Below are positions 9,497-17,553 of a DNA stretch of 64,000 nucleotides, in pieces (within the stretch, counting starts at the first letter, position 1; each line of letters begins with the position of its first letter). Location of the stretch: NCBI GenBank assembly GCA_949949005.1, contig CATLHM010000011.1, positions 49,586 through 113,585 on the forward strand. The letters run 5' to 3'. The notes beneath the pieces are model-generated. The model worked only from the letters and a program-made list of their open reading frames with translations, had not been told where the DNA came from and ran no database searches. The DNA is from an uncultured Lachnospiraceae bacterium. GTDB taxonomy: Bacteria > Bacillota > Clostridia > Lachnospirales > Lachnospiraceae. The position numbers were made by a program, and so were the translations under genes.

Positions 9497-11212
9497 ATGG
9501 GAGTAATACCAAGACCGGAACATCCACAGCCTCAGATGGAGAGGGAGAGCTGGATAAATTTAAATGGGGAGTGGGATTTTGCCTTTGATTTTGGAAACAG
9601 CGGCATTGACCGGAAGCTTTATGAGAGGACAGAGCTGGATCAAAAGATTGTGGTTCCCTTCTGCCCTGAGAGCAGTTTAAGCGGGATCGGTTATAAGGAT
9701 TTTATGCGTGCGGTGTGGTACCACCGGACAATTGCCATCACAAAGGAACAGTTGGGAGGCAGGATACTTCTGCATTTCGGCGCGGTGGATTATGAGTGCC
9801 GGGTGTGGGTGAACGGCAGGGAGGCCGGCAGGCACAAGGGCGGTTATACCTCCTTTTGTATGGATATTACGGAGCTGGCAAAAGAGGGGGAAAATCACCT
9901 CAGCGTCTATGCCGGGGATGATACAGGAAGCGGCAGACAGCCCAAGGGAAAGCAGAGCAGCCTTTATTACTCTCACGACTGTGACTATACCCGCACCACC
10001 GGGATCTGGCAGACGGTGTGGCTGGAATTTGTGCCCGAGAGCTACATCGAGAAGATACAGTATTATCCCAATATTGCGGAAGGGACACTGACCGTGAAGG
10101 CGGTGGTGAAAGGCAGCGGAGAGCTTGGGGCAAAAGCTTTTTATGAGGAAAGAGAGTGTGGCAGCGCTTCAGTGAAGGTGAGCGGGGGAGGGGCGGTGCT
10201 TACGATTTCCCTCAGCGAGCTGCATTTGTGGGAAGCGGGAGCGGGAAGGTTATACGACCTGGAACTTTCTTTTGGAGAAGACCGGGTAAAGAGCTATTTC
10301 GGTATGCGGGAAGTGGAGATTCAGGGGGAAAAGGTGCTGATCAATGGAAAGAGTGTTTTTCAGAGGCTGGTTCTGGATCAGGGATTCTATCCGGATGGCA
10401 TCTATACCGCACCCGATAAAGAGGCGCTGAAACGGGATATCGAGCTGTCCATGGCCGCAGGATTTAACGGGGCACGCCTCCACCAAAAGGTGTTTGAACC
10501 GGAATTTTTGTATTACTGTGACAGAATGGGATATCTGGTCTGGGGTGAGCAGGCCAACTGGGGGCTGGATTACAGTGCGCCCCAGGGACTTAAGTGTTTC
10601 CTTCCCGAGTGGATGGAGGCCCTGGAGAGAGACTTTAACCACCCGGCCATCATCGGATGGTGCCCTTTTAATGAAACCTGGGATTATGAGGGACGGGCCC
10701 AGGATGACGAGCTTTTGGAGATTGTTTACCGGATGACAAAGCTTTACGATACCACCAGGCCCTGCATTGATACCAGCGGCAATTTCCACGTTCGGACGGA
10801 TATTTACGACCTCCACGACTATGAGCAGGATCCGGAGATATTTGGCGCCCACTATCAGGAGTTTGCCGAAGGCGGGGAGCTTCGGGAGAACCATCCCGAG
10901 AGGCAGACGCCGGTGAAAGGGGTTCCGGTGTTTATCAGCGAGTATGGCGGTATCAAATGGGATGTGGATAAGAACAACGAACAAAGCTGGGGCTATGGCC
11001 AGGGCCCGGAGACGGAGGAAGCCTTTATTCAGAGATACCAGGGGTTGACAGACGCCCTGTTGGATAATACCCATATGTTTGGCTTCTGTTACACACAGCT
11101 CTACGATGTGGAGCAGGAGGTAAACGGCTTGTATACTTATGACAGAAAGCCCAAGTTTGATATGGAGATTTTCAGAAAGATCAACAGCCGTAAGGCTGCG
11201 ATTGAGGATTAG
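9497..11212 (+). CDS. Glycoside hydrolase family 2 (beta-galactosidase/beta-glucuronidase type), cytosolic
   Basis: 571-aa GH2 enzyme. Domain order is sugar-binding jelly roll (residues about 1-180, WINLNGEWDF to TGIWQTVWLE), Ig-like middle domain, then a TIM barrel. The acid/base is E393 in IIGWCPFNETW and the nucleophile is E482 in VFISEYGG. No signal peptide, so it acts on imported substrate together with the sulfatase. GAAGGAGGG precedes the ATG. The barrel-terminated length resembles beta-glucuronidases and short GH2 enzymes lacking extra C-terminal domains; which sugar is cleaved cannot be decided here. Confidence 0.9.
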   Translation: MGVIPRPEHPQPQMERESWINLNGEWDFAFDFGNSGIDRKLYERTELDQKIVVPFCPESSLSGIGYKDFMRAVWYHRTIAITKEQLGGRILLHFGAVDYECRVWVNGREAGRHKGGYTSFCMDITELAKEGENHLSVYAGDDTGSGRQPKGKQSSLYYSHDCDYTRTTGIWQTVWLEFVPESYIEKIQYYPNIAEGTLTVKAVVKGSGELGAKAFYEERECGSASVKVSGGGAVLTISLSELHLWEAGAGRLYDLELSFGEDRVKSYFGMREVEIQGEKVLINGKSVFQRLVLDQGFYPDGIYTAPDKEALKRDIELSMAAGFNGARLHQKVFEPEFLYYCDRMGYLVWGEQANWGLDYSAPQGLKCFLPEWMEALERDFNHPAIIGWCPFNETWDYEGRAQDDELLEIVYRMTKLYDTTRPCIDTSGNFHVRTDIYDLHDYEQDPEIFGAHYQEFAEGGELRENHPERQTPVKGVPVFISEYGGIKWDVDKNNEQSWGYGQGPETEEAFIQRYQGLTDALLDNTHMFGFCYTQLYDVEQEVNGLYTYDRKPKFDMEIFRKINSRKAAIED

Positions 11213-11251
11213 TAAGCCCTTTTTCATACAATTATGACAGTTAGGCAAAGA

Positions 11252-11285
11252 GAGCGCCTGTTATTCGCAAGGATAGCAGGCGCTC
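11252..11285 (+). terminator. Hairpin after the GH2 gene
   Basis: A 13-bp stem with one wobble pair (GAGCGCCTGTTAT with ATAGCAGGCGCTC, 8-nt loop). No T-tract follows, so it may stabilise the 3' end rather than terminate. Confidence 0.45.
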
Positions 11286-11290
11286 GACTC

Positions 11291-11319
11291 TTGAACAGAA
11301 GAAAAAAATAGGGTATGAT
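11291..11319 (+). promoter_or_regulatory. Promoter of the hybrid kinase gene
   Basis: TTGAAC and TATGAT separated by exactly 17 nt. The ATG inside this -10 box therefore cannot be the start codon of the kinase, which favours the downstream ATG at 11369. Confidence 0.6.
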
Positions 11320-11368
11320 AATAGAGTTGCAGTATGACGTTTTAATCCCTTATCAAAAAGGCAGGCGT

Positions 11369-13927
11369 ATGCAGATGCATGATAACGAAAAGAAGAAGAT
11401 TACGAAGCATCTTATTATCAGATTATTGCTGGTGCTGGTTCTTTGTGCCGGTATTTTTGGTTTTTCCGCTTATCTGAGTAACCGGAGGAGCTCAGATACT
11501 ATCGAGACCGTGAGCGATCTTTATATGCACAGTATGAGTGAGGAGATAGCTTTCCATGTGGAGATGGTTATCAGCTTGTATCTGGAGCAAATGGAGGCCA
11601 TCATTGCAGATATGGAGGAAAACGCTCTTGAAAAAGGGGATTATATGGAAAAGCTGGCCCAGATCATTGGAACGGATGAATTTGACTATCTGGCATTTTA
11701 TTCCGCAGAGGGCGAGGCACAGCTTATCTATGGTAGTCCTGTGGTATTGGAGGACGCTCTGCCGGATTTCCTTTCCGATCTGGAAGGGGGAGGGGAGGAG
11801 GTAACCTCGGGGACGGATGCTCACGGCAGAAAAATGATTCTCATAGGCAAACCGGATCCTTTCCTCAAAGAGCTGGATGGCTCCTACACGGCTCTCGTGG
11901 CCGGTATTGAGGAGAGCAAAATAATCGAAACCCTAAATTTGGGCGTATCTGACGCTCCGGTGTATTCCCACATTATTACCATAGACGGCACTTCCATGAT
12001 CCGCAGCGGAGAGGTCTCGCGGGATAATTATTTCCAAAGGCTCTATGAGGAGATCACAGACAACAAAGAAAAACATGTGGAAGAATTAAAGAAAGCCATG
12101 AAGGAAAGCGGGCACTATTCAAAGGTGCTTATGGTGGATGGCGAGCGCCGTCACCTGCATTGTACAAAGCTCAAATACGCGGAATGGTTTTTGATCGTGA
12201 TCATGCCCTACAGCTCCCTGGACGCGTCTATTTCCGGTCTCAGCGGCGATCTGCTCCTGATCTCCTTCGGCGGTTTCGCTGTGGTTCTGGCCGCGCTTTT
12301 GTGGACCTTCCGTTCTTATTTTAAGGAGATTATGGGCCAGATGGAAGAACTGGATAAGGTACGCCGGGAGGCAGTGAAAGCTAACCGGGCCAAAAGCGAA
12401 TTTTTGTCCAATATGAGCCATGATATCCGCACCCCTATGAATGCGGTGGTAGGCATGACGGCGATTGCGGAGGCAAACATTGACGACAGGGAGCACGTTC
12501 AGAACTGCCTCAAAAAGATTTCCCTTTCCAGCAGACATCTGCTGGGGCTGATCAACGATGTGCTGGATATGTCTAAGATCGAGAGCGGCAAGCTCAGCCT
12601 CTCCGTGGATCAGGTTTCCCTGCGGGAGGTGATGGACGGGGTCGTAAATATCGTCAAGCCCCAGGCGAACGCCAAAAAGCAGAGCTTTGAGGCGTGCATC
12701 CGGGATATTTTTGTGGAGGATGTGCGCTGTGACAGCGTCAGGCTCAATCAGGTGCTTATCAATCTTTTGGGAAATTCCGTGAAATTTACGCCGGAGGGCG
12801 GCCATATTCAAATGACCATGTATGAGGAGGCCTCCCCCAAAGGGGAGGAGCATGTCCGCGTCCACTTTGTGGTGGAGGATAACGGCATAGGCATGGAGCC
12901 GGAATTTTTGGAAAAGATTTTTGAATCCTTTACCCGGGCGGACGCCAAGCGCGTTCAGAAAACAGAGGGAAGCGGTCTGGGAATGGCCATCACTAAATAT
13001 ATTGTGGACGCTATGGGAGGAACCATTGGGATTCAAAGTGAGCCGGACGAGGGAAGCTGCTTTCACATAACCCTTGATCTGGAAAAGGCCAGGATCCAGG
13101 AAGCAGACATGATCCTGCCGGATTACAGGATGCTGGTGGTGGATGACGACGTCCAGCTTTGCGAGAGTACGGTGGCATTCCTGAAAGCCATGGGCATTTG
13201 CGCCCAGTGGACACTGGATGCTGAGAGCGCCCTTGCCATGGTCGCAGAAAAGTATGGAGGAGAGGAGGAATACCAGATCATCCTGACAGACTGGAAGCTT
13301 CCAGCGATGGATGGTATTGCTTTTGCAAAGGAGCTCCGCCGCCGCTATGGAGAGGATATCCTTATCCTTATGATCTCTGCCTACGATTGGGAGGAGATGA
13401 AGGAGGAGGCGATGGGAGCCGGCATAAACGGCTACCTCTCCAAGCCCTTGTTCAAATCTTCGCTTTTTTACGGCCTGAAGCCTTTTATCATGGAAGAAGG
13501 AAGCCTTGGCCCGGGAGAACAGAAGGAGAAGGGGGTACAGGCCGACTTTACCGGCAGGCGGGTTTTGCTTGCGGAGGATAACGATCTGAACTGGGAAATT
13601 GCAAGAGAGCTGCTCACCGGACTCGGGATGGAGATGGAGAGGGCAGAAAATGGCAAGCTTTGCCTCGAAAGATTCAGTCAGTCCGAGAGTGGCTATTACA
13701 GCGCCATATTGATGGATGTGCGGATGCCGGTCATGAATGGCTATGAAGCCACGAGGGCCATACGCGCTCTGGAGCGGAAGGATGCGTGTACTATTCCCAT
13801 TATTGCCATGACTGCCGACGTATTCTCCGAGGACATCAGACAATGCCTGGACTGTGGTATGAACGCCCACGTGGCAAAGCCGGTTGACATCCGGGAGCTG
13901 GCGAAGACCCTGGGGAGGTATATCTGA
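11369..13927 (+). CDS. Hybrid sensor histidine kinase with two receiver domains
   Basis: 852-aa membrane kinase. Residues about 15-35 and 300-320 are membrane helices flanking an extracellular sensor region. HisKA follows with the H box SEFLSNMSHDIRTPMNAVVG, then HATPase (N box NQVLINLLGNSVKF, G boxes DNGIGM and GSGLGMAI), a first receiver domain (MLVVDDDVQL, phospho-acceptor in ILTDWKLPAMDG) and a second (VLLAEDNDLN, phospho-acceptor in ILMDVRMPVMNG, K in HVAKPVD). Such kinases occur singly in Lachnospiraceae, and the output here is unknown because no DNA-binding domain is attached. Start at 11369 is preceded by AAAAGGCAGG; an alternative upstream ATG lies within the promoter. Confidence 0.9.
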   Translation: MQMHDNEKKKITKHLIIRLLLVLVLCAGIFGFSAYLSNRRSSDTIETVSDLYMHSMSEEIAFHVEMVISLYLEQMEAIIADMEENALEKGDYMEKLAQIIGTDEFDYLAFYSAEGEAQLIYGSPVVLEDALPDFLSDLEGGGEEVTSGTDAHGRKMILIGKPDPFLKELDGSYTALVAGIEESKIIETLNLGVSDAPVYSHIITIDGTSMIRSGEVSRDNYFQRLYEEITDNKEKHVEELKKAMKESGHYSKVLMVDGERRHLHCTKLKYAEWFLIVIMPYSSLDASISGLSGDLLLISFGGFAVVLAALLWTFRSYFKEIMGQMEELDKVRREAVKANRAKSEFLSNMSHDIRTPMNAVVGMTAIAEANIDDREHVQNCLKKISLSSRHLLGLINDVLDMSKIESGKLSLSVDQVSLREVMDGVVNIVKPQANAKKQSFEACIRDIFVEDVRCDSVRLNQVLINLLGNSVKFTPEGGHIQMTMYEEASPKGEEHVRVHFVVEDNGIGMEPEFLEKIFESFTRADAKRVQKTEGSGLGMAITKYIVDAMGGTIGIQSEPDEGSCFHITLDLEKARIQEADMILPDYRMLVVDDDVQLCESTVAFLKAMGICAQWTLDAESALAMVAEKYGGEEEYQIILTDWKLPAMDGIAFAKELRRRYGEDILILMISAYDWEEMKEEAMGAGINGYLSKPLFKSSLFYGLKPFIMEEGSLGPGEQKEKGVQADFTGRRVLLAEDNDLNWEIARELLTGLGMEMERAENGKLCLERFSQSESGYYSAILMDVRMPVMNGYEATRAIRALERKDACTIPIIAMTADVFSEDIRQCLDCGMNAHVAKPVDIRELAKTLGRYI

Positions 13928-13929
13928 TA

Positions 13930-14189
13930 TGGCGGAGGAGAAAAGATTTTGTCCTGTGAGCGGAGCAAAGATAGTACGGATGCTTTGTAACGTAATGATT
14001 ATAATTTTTCTGTTAGGCTTTGTTCTGGCCTTGCGATGGTATATAGGAGGCTCTTTTGAAATGTCTGCAACAGAAGAGCAGCAGGAAAAAGCACGGATAG
14101 GGGCAGTCTTGTCCATGATAGCGACTGGCCTGCCCTGTATCCTGTGCGTCTGTGTTCGTGGGAGATATAAGAAGTCAGAGAATCATTGA
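13930..14189 (+). CDS. Small two-helix membrane protein
   Basis: 86-aa protein, not recognised. It starts 2 nt after the hybrid kinase stop and is probably co-translated with it. Two hydrophobic segments (residues about 17-37 and 58-74) are joined by a short polar loop (ATEEQQEKARIG). The start ATG at 13930 uses GGGAGG at the end of the kinase gene, about 15 nt upstream, so translational coupling is likely. It may assist kinase signalling, but nothing in the sequence proves this. Confidence 0.6.
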
Positions 14190-14236
14190 AAATTTCCAGC
14201 GTTTCCAGACTATTGCCTTTATAGATGGATAAAAAA

Positions 14237-14755
14237 TCATCTGCGGTCTGAGTGTTTTCGAATCCAGAAAATTCCAATGATTGCGCCAATAAGGATCATC
14301 GGCGCTACTCTGACAAACAGCCATTCAAATGAGTGAAATACTACTTCGAGAACGGTGGTTTCAGGATCACTAAGATCCCAACCCAGGTAAGGACTTTCTA
14401 ATGCTAATAAGACTGCGAAAATTGCTATTATGATTATGCATAATGAGATAAGTAGCCACTGTAGAAATTTTTTTCTTGTGGTTTTTCTCTGTGCAAGCTG
14501 TAGGTTTATCACCTCCAGCTTTGCGGCAATTGCCTTTAATTCATCAGCTTTTGACTCAATGATGTTTTCCCCAAGCAATGTACTCACGGGTGTTTCAAGT
14601 ACTTCTGACAGGGCGATCAATAGATCAGAATCAGGAACTGACAATCCTTGCTCCCATTTGGAAACTGTCTGTCGCACCACGTTCAGCTTGATGGCAAGTT
14701 CTTGTTGTGAAAGTCCTTTTGATTTTCTGATTGTTTTTATATTTTCGTTGAGCAT
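14237..14755 (-). CDS. XRE-family regulator with C-terminal membrane segments
   Basis: 172-aa protein. The N-terminal Cro/C1 helix-turn-helix spans residues 1-60 (IRKSKGLSQQELAIKLNVVRQTVSKWEQGLSVPDSDLL). Two hydrophobic segments follow (about 95-118 and 145-165), so the DNA-binding domain is tethered to the membrane, a pattern common in Firmicute stress and self-immunity regulators. A promoter with TTGTGG-N17-TATAAT lies at 14791-14819. Targets unknown. Confidence 0.85.
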   Translation of the reverse strand: MLNENIKTIRKSKGLSQQELAIKLNVVRQTVSKWEQGLSVPDSDLLIALSEVLETPVSTLLGENIIESKADELKAIAAKLEVINLQLAQRKTTRKKFLQWLLISLCIIIIAIFAVLLALESPYLGWDLSDPETTVLEVVFHSFEWLFVRVAPMILIGAIIGIFWIRKHSDRR

Positions 14756-14790
14756 TAGGGATAGTCTCCTTTCTTTTAGTTGCTGACACT

Positions 14791-14819
14791 ATTATAGAAA
14801 AAGCTGCCCATTGCCACAA
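14791..14819 (-). promoter_or_regulatory. Promoter of the membrane XRE gene
   Basis: Minus-strand TTGTGG and TATAAT separated by 17 nt, about 36 nt upstream of the start codon. Confidence 0.55.
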
Positions 14820-14843
14820 GCAACGCAAATTAACATCTGGAAT

Positions 14844-15134
14844 TTATGTTTTAGTAGTGCAGCAGGACTCGCTTTTAATGATTGATATATCTTGTTTCAT
14901 GGATTCGTATGTATCAACATTATCTTTATATCTGTCATAAGTTGATGTATAACAAGATTCAATGGTATTTAATCGCGGTAATATTTCATTTTCTTGTGTA
15001 ATCTCAATCTTTTTTGCCATAGTCTTGATTTCTTGAAGGTCTTCTCTTATTGGGTCAAGCATATTTGATATTGCAAGTAATAGTATATCCAAATCAGAGT
15101 TAGAAAAGAAAGCGCAGGAGATTAGGAGATGCAA
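14844..15134 (-). CDS. Coiled-coil protein, probably a remnant
   Basis: 96 codons. The middle (DLQEIKTMAKKIEITQENEILPRLNTIESCYTSTYDRY) resembles small coiled-coil proteins common in clostridial phages and islands, which usually begin a few residues before MLDPI. The first 24 residues look unrelated to that family and no ribosome site is seen, so the true start may be the internal Met at 15062 or the gene may be decayed. It lies outside the element boundary at 15299 and may be left over from an earlier insertion in the same tRNA locus. Confidence 0.4.
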   Translation of the reverse strand: MHLLISCAFFSNSDLDILLLAISNMLDPIREDLQEIKTMAKKIEITQENEILPRLNTIESCYTSTYDRYKDNVDTYESMKQDISIIKSESCCTTKT

Positions 15135-15271
15135 AAATTATCATGGAAACCGCAGAAGTATAGATGCAAAAAGCCAGATTATAAGCAGCATACCGGAATT
15201 TCAGGCAAAATAAAAACTACCAAACATGAGTTTGATAGGTTTGTTGATAGGTTTTACTTTTTTAGAATCCC

Positions 15272-15295
15272 AAAACCCTATAAAATCAGGGGTTT
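15272..15295 (-). terminator. Displaced native terminator of tRNA-Thr (inferred)
   Basis: On the minus strand a short stem (AAACCCCT with AGGGTTTT) lies just beyond the outer att repeat, exactly where the tRNA terminator would be before integration. The element supplies a different terminator next to the intact tRNA (24141-24182). Confidence 0.45.
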
Positions 15296-15298
15296 CAG

Positions 15299-15321
15299 AA
15301 AGCTGCTGACGGGAATCGGAC
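15299..15321. repeat. Distal attachment site (att)
   Basis: 23 bp identical to 24193-24215, beginning AAAGCTGCTGACGGG. It carries only the acceptor and T-arm portion of the tRNA, so this is the partial copy left by integration. Confidence 0.9.
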
Positions 15322-15367
15322 TTTATTCGGTTCCTGAAAGCCTACAAAATCAAGGAGGAATGCACAC

Positions 15368-15385
15368 TGTCTACAGTGTGTCTAC
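15368..15385 (+). promoter_or_regulatory. Candidate integrase arm-type sites, distal end
   Basis: Two direct TGTCTAC heptamers 11 bp apart (15368, 15379), overlapping a small palindrome (ACACTGT-CT-ACAGTGT). The same heptamer pair, 10 bp apart, occurs inside the other end at 24112-24128. Paired motifs just inside both ends fit arm-type binding by a tyrosine integrase. Confidence 0.5.
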
Positions 15386-15419
15386 AATCCCAAAATATTC
15401 AAGAGGGAAATATCTTTTC

Positions 15420-15665
15420 TCACTTCTCAATCAGTTTATCCAGACTTACACCCAAAGCAACGGAAATTTTATAGAAGGTTTCAACCGAAAAGTTATAACC
15501 AACTTTTTCACTTTCTATTTGCCGAATAAAATCATGTGAAAGGTCAACCATTTCTGCGAGCTGTGCAGAGGTCAACCCTTTTTCTTTACGGTATTTCTTT
15601 ATATTCTTCCGGATTGTATTGTAAATATTGTCATCAAATTGTAGTTGTTTTAGTCTGTTTTGCAT
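15420..15665 (-). CDS. XRE-family repressor, copy 1
   Basis: 81-aa Cro/C1-type protein with the helix-turn-helix at residues about 28-50 (LTSAQLAEMVDLSHDFIRQIE). It is a close paralog of the next gene (15748-15996); the segment KNIKKYRKEKGLTSAQ and what follows is almost the same. Its promoter region holds a degenerate copy of the operator TGTGAGGCAATAACTCACA at 15713. The two are probably divergent duplicates controlling the element's maintenance genes. Confidence 0.85.
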   Translation of the reverse strand: MQNRLKQLQFDDNIYNTIRKNIKKYRKEKGLTSAQLAEMVDLSHDFIRQIESEKVGYNFSVETFYKISVALGVSLDKLIEK

Positions 15666-15712
15666 TTAAGTTATCACCCTGTTACATTGTATCTTTAAAG
15701 CATACAAAAGTA

Positions 15713-15731
15713 TGTGCGGTAATAACTCACA
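15713..15731. promoter_or_regulatory. Operator copy O1 between the two XRE genes
   Basis: TGTGCGGTAATAACTCACA, one mismatch away from an inverted repeat with TGTGAG and CTCACA arms. Best explained as a repressor site for one or both XRE proteins. Confidence 0.6.
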
Positions 15732-15747
15732 CAACATGGTTTACTCC

Positions 15748-15996
15748 TTAGTGCTTTTCGATCAATTGATCTAAACTGACTCCCAGAGCAATCGCAATTC
15801 TATAAAAGGTATCAACAGAAAAATTATTTCCAATCTTTTCACTCTCTATCTGCCGTATAAAATCATGGGAAAGATCAACCATTTCTGCGAGCTGTGCAGA
15901 AGTCAGGCCTTTCTCCTTGCGGTATTTTTTAATGTTCTGGCGTATCGTATCATAAATATCTTTATCAAATTCTAATCGCTCTATTCCATATCGCAT
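15748..15996 (-). CDS. XRE-family repressor, copy 2
   Basis: 82-aa Cro/C1-type protein, paralog of 15420-15665 with conservative substitutions mostly in the N- and C-terminal tails. The recognition helix (LSHDFIRQIESEK) is the same in both, so both should recognise the same operator. A perfect palindromic operator lies upstream at 16042-16060 and another near the divergent gene at 16100. Confidence 0.87.
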   Translation of the reverse strand: MRYGIERLEFDKDIYDTIRQNIKKYRKEKGLTSAQLAEMVDLSHDFIRQIESEKIGNNFSVDTFYRIAIALGVSLDQLIEKH

Positions 15997-16041
15997 AATC
16001 TATCACCTGATCAGATTGTATCGTTATCCGGTCTTAAAGTA

Positions 16042-16117
16042 TGTGAGGCAATAACTCACATTTTGCTTGCTATGCAAGAGCACTTATGATAAAGTGTTTA
16101 TGAGGCAATACCTCACA
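16042..16117. promoter_or_regulatory. Divergent control region with two operators
   Basis: O2, TGTGAGGCAATAACTCACA (16042-16060), has perfect 6-bp arms. O3, TGAGGCAATACCTCA (16101-16115), has perfect 5-bp arms. Between them lies a plus-strand promoter TTGCTT-N16-TATGAT (16063-16090) for the gene at 16153. O2 overlaps the -35 region expected for the minus-strand XRE gene. Arrangement suggests simultaneous control of both directions by the XRE proteins. Confidence 0.65.
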
Positions 16118-16152
16118 TCCAAAAACTATTAATATATTAAAGGATTATACCT

Positions 16153-16578
16153 ATGCCAAGAATGGAATTTGAAAGAGAATTTGAATACAAAACCTATAAA
16201 ACCAAAAAAGAGATTTCAGACCACAAAGACTTGCTTGCGGCAATTATTGCCTTTGTTCAAGCTTATCGCTGTATCTTTCCAAATGCTTCAAATCCGCGGA
16301 TTGAAATAAGGGTACATTCTTCTGAAACGGGAGAAAATTTCCTGTATGAAATAGATACAAAGTATCAGAGAAGAATAATTTCCAGTATAGAGTGGGACTA
16401 TACACGGATTCTAAGAAAAAATGAGATTGTCAAAAATTTAAACAATATTTCAGGTGTGGTATTTTTCTCTAAGGGCATTCATGGCAGGTATCGGGAATAT
16501 ACCATTTTCAGCAATGGGGATATTCCCTGGGATTATCATAATTTCATAAAAGTAGATTGGAAAAAAATAAGACGTTGA
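16153..16578 (+). CDS. Unknown element protein under XRE control
   Basis: 141 aa, not recognised. No signal peptide or membrane helix; mixed alpha/beta with many charged residues (MPRMEFEREFEYKTYKTKKE at the start) and a C-terminal WDYHNFIKVDWKKIRR. It is divergent from the repressor pair and has an operator on each side of its promoter, so it is the most strictly controlled gene of the element. Typical candidates for this position are excision or replication activators and toxins; the sequence does not decide. Confidence 0.7.
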   Translation: MPRMEFEREFEYKTYKTKKEISDHKDLLAAIIAFVQAYRCIFPNASNPRIEIRVHSSETGENFLYEIDTKYQRRIISSIEWDYTRILRKNEIVKNLNNISGVVFFSKGIHGRYREYTIFSNGDIPWDYHNFIKVDWKKIRR

Positions 16579-16720
16579 AATGACAAAAAGAAATAAACTC
16601 CTGATAAACAAAAATCTCAAAAGCTACAAATGAATAGAGAATTTAGCCCTGTCAGGAATCTATAGATTTGAAAAAAATTCAGAATTTTAAAAGTATACTT
16701 TTAATAAAGCAAAAACTTAT

Positions 16721-17362
16721 TTAGAGCGACTCATCTTCTTTTTTTGCATTCTTCAAAGAAAGTTCAAGTAACTTTTCAATTTTCTTTTCCGCATAGGGAG
16801 GAACTGGTTTCTTTTCAGAATTTTCATCTTCAAAAACATAGGGAATATCATAATCTCCAAATGTATAATTTAATTCATCAGATTCAAAATCAACCGTAAC
16901 TCTTTTTTTACCTATTACAAAAATATCATAATCATTGATACAAAATGTAGAATCTATTTTTTCTAATTCTCTTTTTTTGTCCTTTAGGCGCTGATGTCTA
17001 TTCAGGATTTCAGTTCTGCGATAGATATAGTCGATATGTGACTTATTTAACCGTAATTGAAGTATACCATTATTAAAGGAAAGAATCTGCCGTATATCTA
17101 CTTTAAAAGCATCCGGATTAGGTGTTGAGCTTAAATATGATAGCTTTATATCTTCTATTTCTTCTTTCGAAAAAAATTTTTCCATATCTTCCGGAAGAGG
17201 TAATACGTTATCTTCAAAGTAACGATATTGTCTTTCTGATACAAATAAAGATTCAGCCATTTGGTTTTGAGTCAGGTCTCTTTTCGTACGTATTTTAACG
17301 AGTGCTTCATTTTTGACTTTCTTCACTGGTTGATCAGTATTTTTTGGCGTCTCTTTTTTCAT
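16721..17362 (-). CDS. HTH (XRE-like) protein, unknown function
   Basis: 213 aa. Residues about 20-60 form a Cro/C1-like helix-turn-helix (IRTKRDLTQNQMAESLFVSERQYRYFE). The remaining 150 residues are charged, without membrane segments, and contain a basic helix (IYRRTEILNRHQRLKDKKRELEKI is the approximate region). An operator-like palindrome (17405-17420) lies 43 bp upstream, resembling the sites at 16042 and 16101. AGGAGG precedes the ATG. Confidence 0.75.
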   Translation of the reverse strand: MKKETPKNTDQPVKKVKNEALVKIRTKRDLTQNQMAESLFVSERQYRYFEDNVLPLPEDMEKFFSKEEIEDIKLSYLSSTPNPDAFKVDIRQILSFNNGILQLRLNKSHIDYIYRRTEILNRHQRLKDKKRELEKIDSTFCINDYDIFVIGKKRVTVDFESDELNYTFGDYDIPYVFEDENSEKKPVPPYAEKKIEKLLELSLKNAKKEDESL

Positions 17363-17404
17363 TCTTTTCCTCCTATGTGGAAGTAATTTGGCAGAGATTC
17401 TGTA

Positions 17405-17420
17405 CCAAGGTATTACCTCG
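17405..17420. promoter_or_regulatory. Operator copy O4
   Basis: Minus-strand reading CGAGGTAATACCTTGG, centred on AGGTAATACCT, matches the core of O2 and O3 (GAGGCAATA). It places the 16721-17362 gene in the same predicted regulon. Confidence 0.5.
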
Positions 17421-17478
17421 ATTTTTCTTTCAGCAAAATGTATAATATTTTTATCAGCTGAGACAGGTAGTTTGTAAT

Positions 17479-17505
17479 TATAATAGTAAAAAATCGCGAT
17501 TTTTT
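17479..17505 (+). promoter_or_regulatory. TATAAT box followed by an 18-bp perfect palindrome
   Basis: TATAAT at 17479-17484, then AAAAAATCGCGATTTTTT at 17488-17505, at the likely transcription start of the gene at 17554. Its position suggests an operator, perhaps for the HTH protein encoded downstream; a hairpin in the leader is the alternative. Confidence 0.5.
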
Positions 17506-17553
17506 CAATCTTTAAATTCCGTAAATGAAGTTATATAAAAAGGAGGCGTTAGT

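Noticed and set aside
10250..11248. 332-codon minus-strand frame opposite the GH2 gene
   Set aside because: Overlaps the catalytic domain of a well-supported GH2 gene; shadow frame.
12119..14116. 665-codon open frame on the minus strand opposite the hybrid kinase
   Set aside because: It mirrors a kinase gene with full domain structure, has no recognisable motif or ribosome site, and arises from codon bias of the real gene.
15129..15539. 136-codon plus-strand frame spanning the distal att site
   Set aside because: It runs through the att repeat, the arm sites and the 3' part of the XRE gene; composition is arbitrary and no family resemblance is seen.
15420..15996. Tandem XRE genes considered as an assembly duplication
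   Set aside because: The copies differ at many synonymous and several amino-acid positions, and their upstream regions differ, so both are real.
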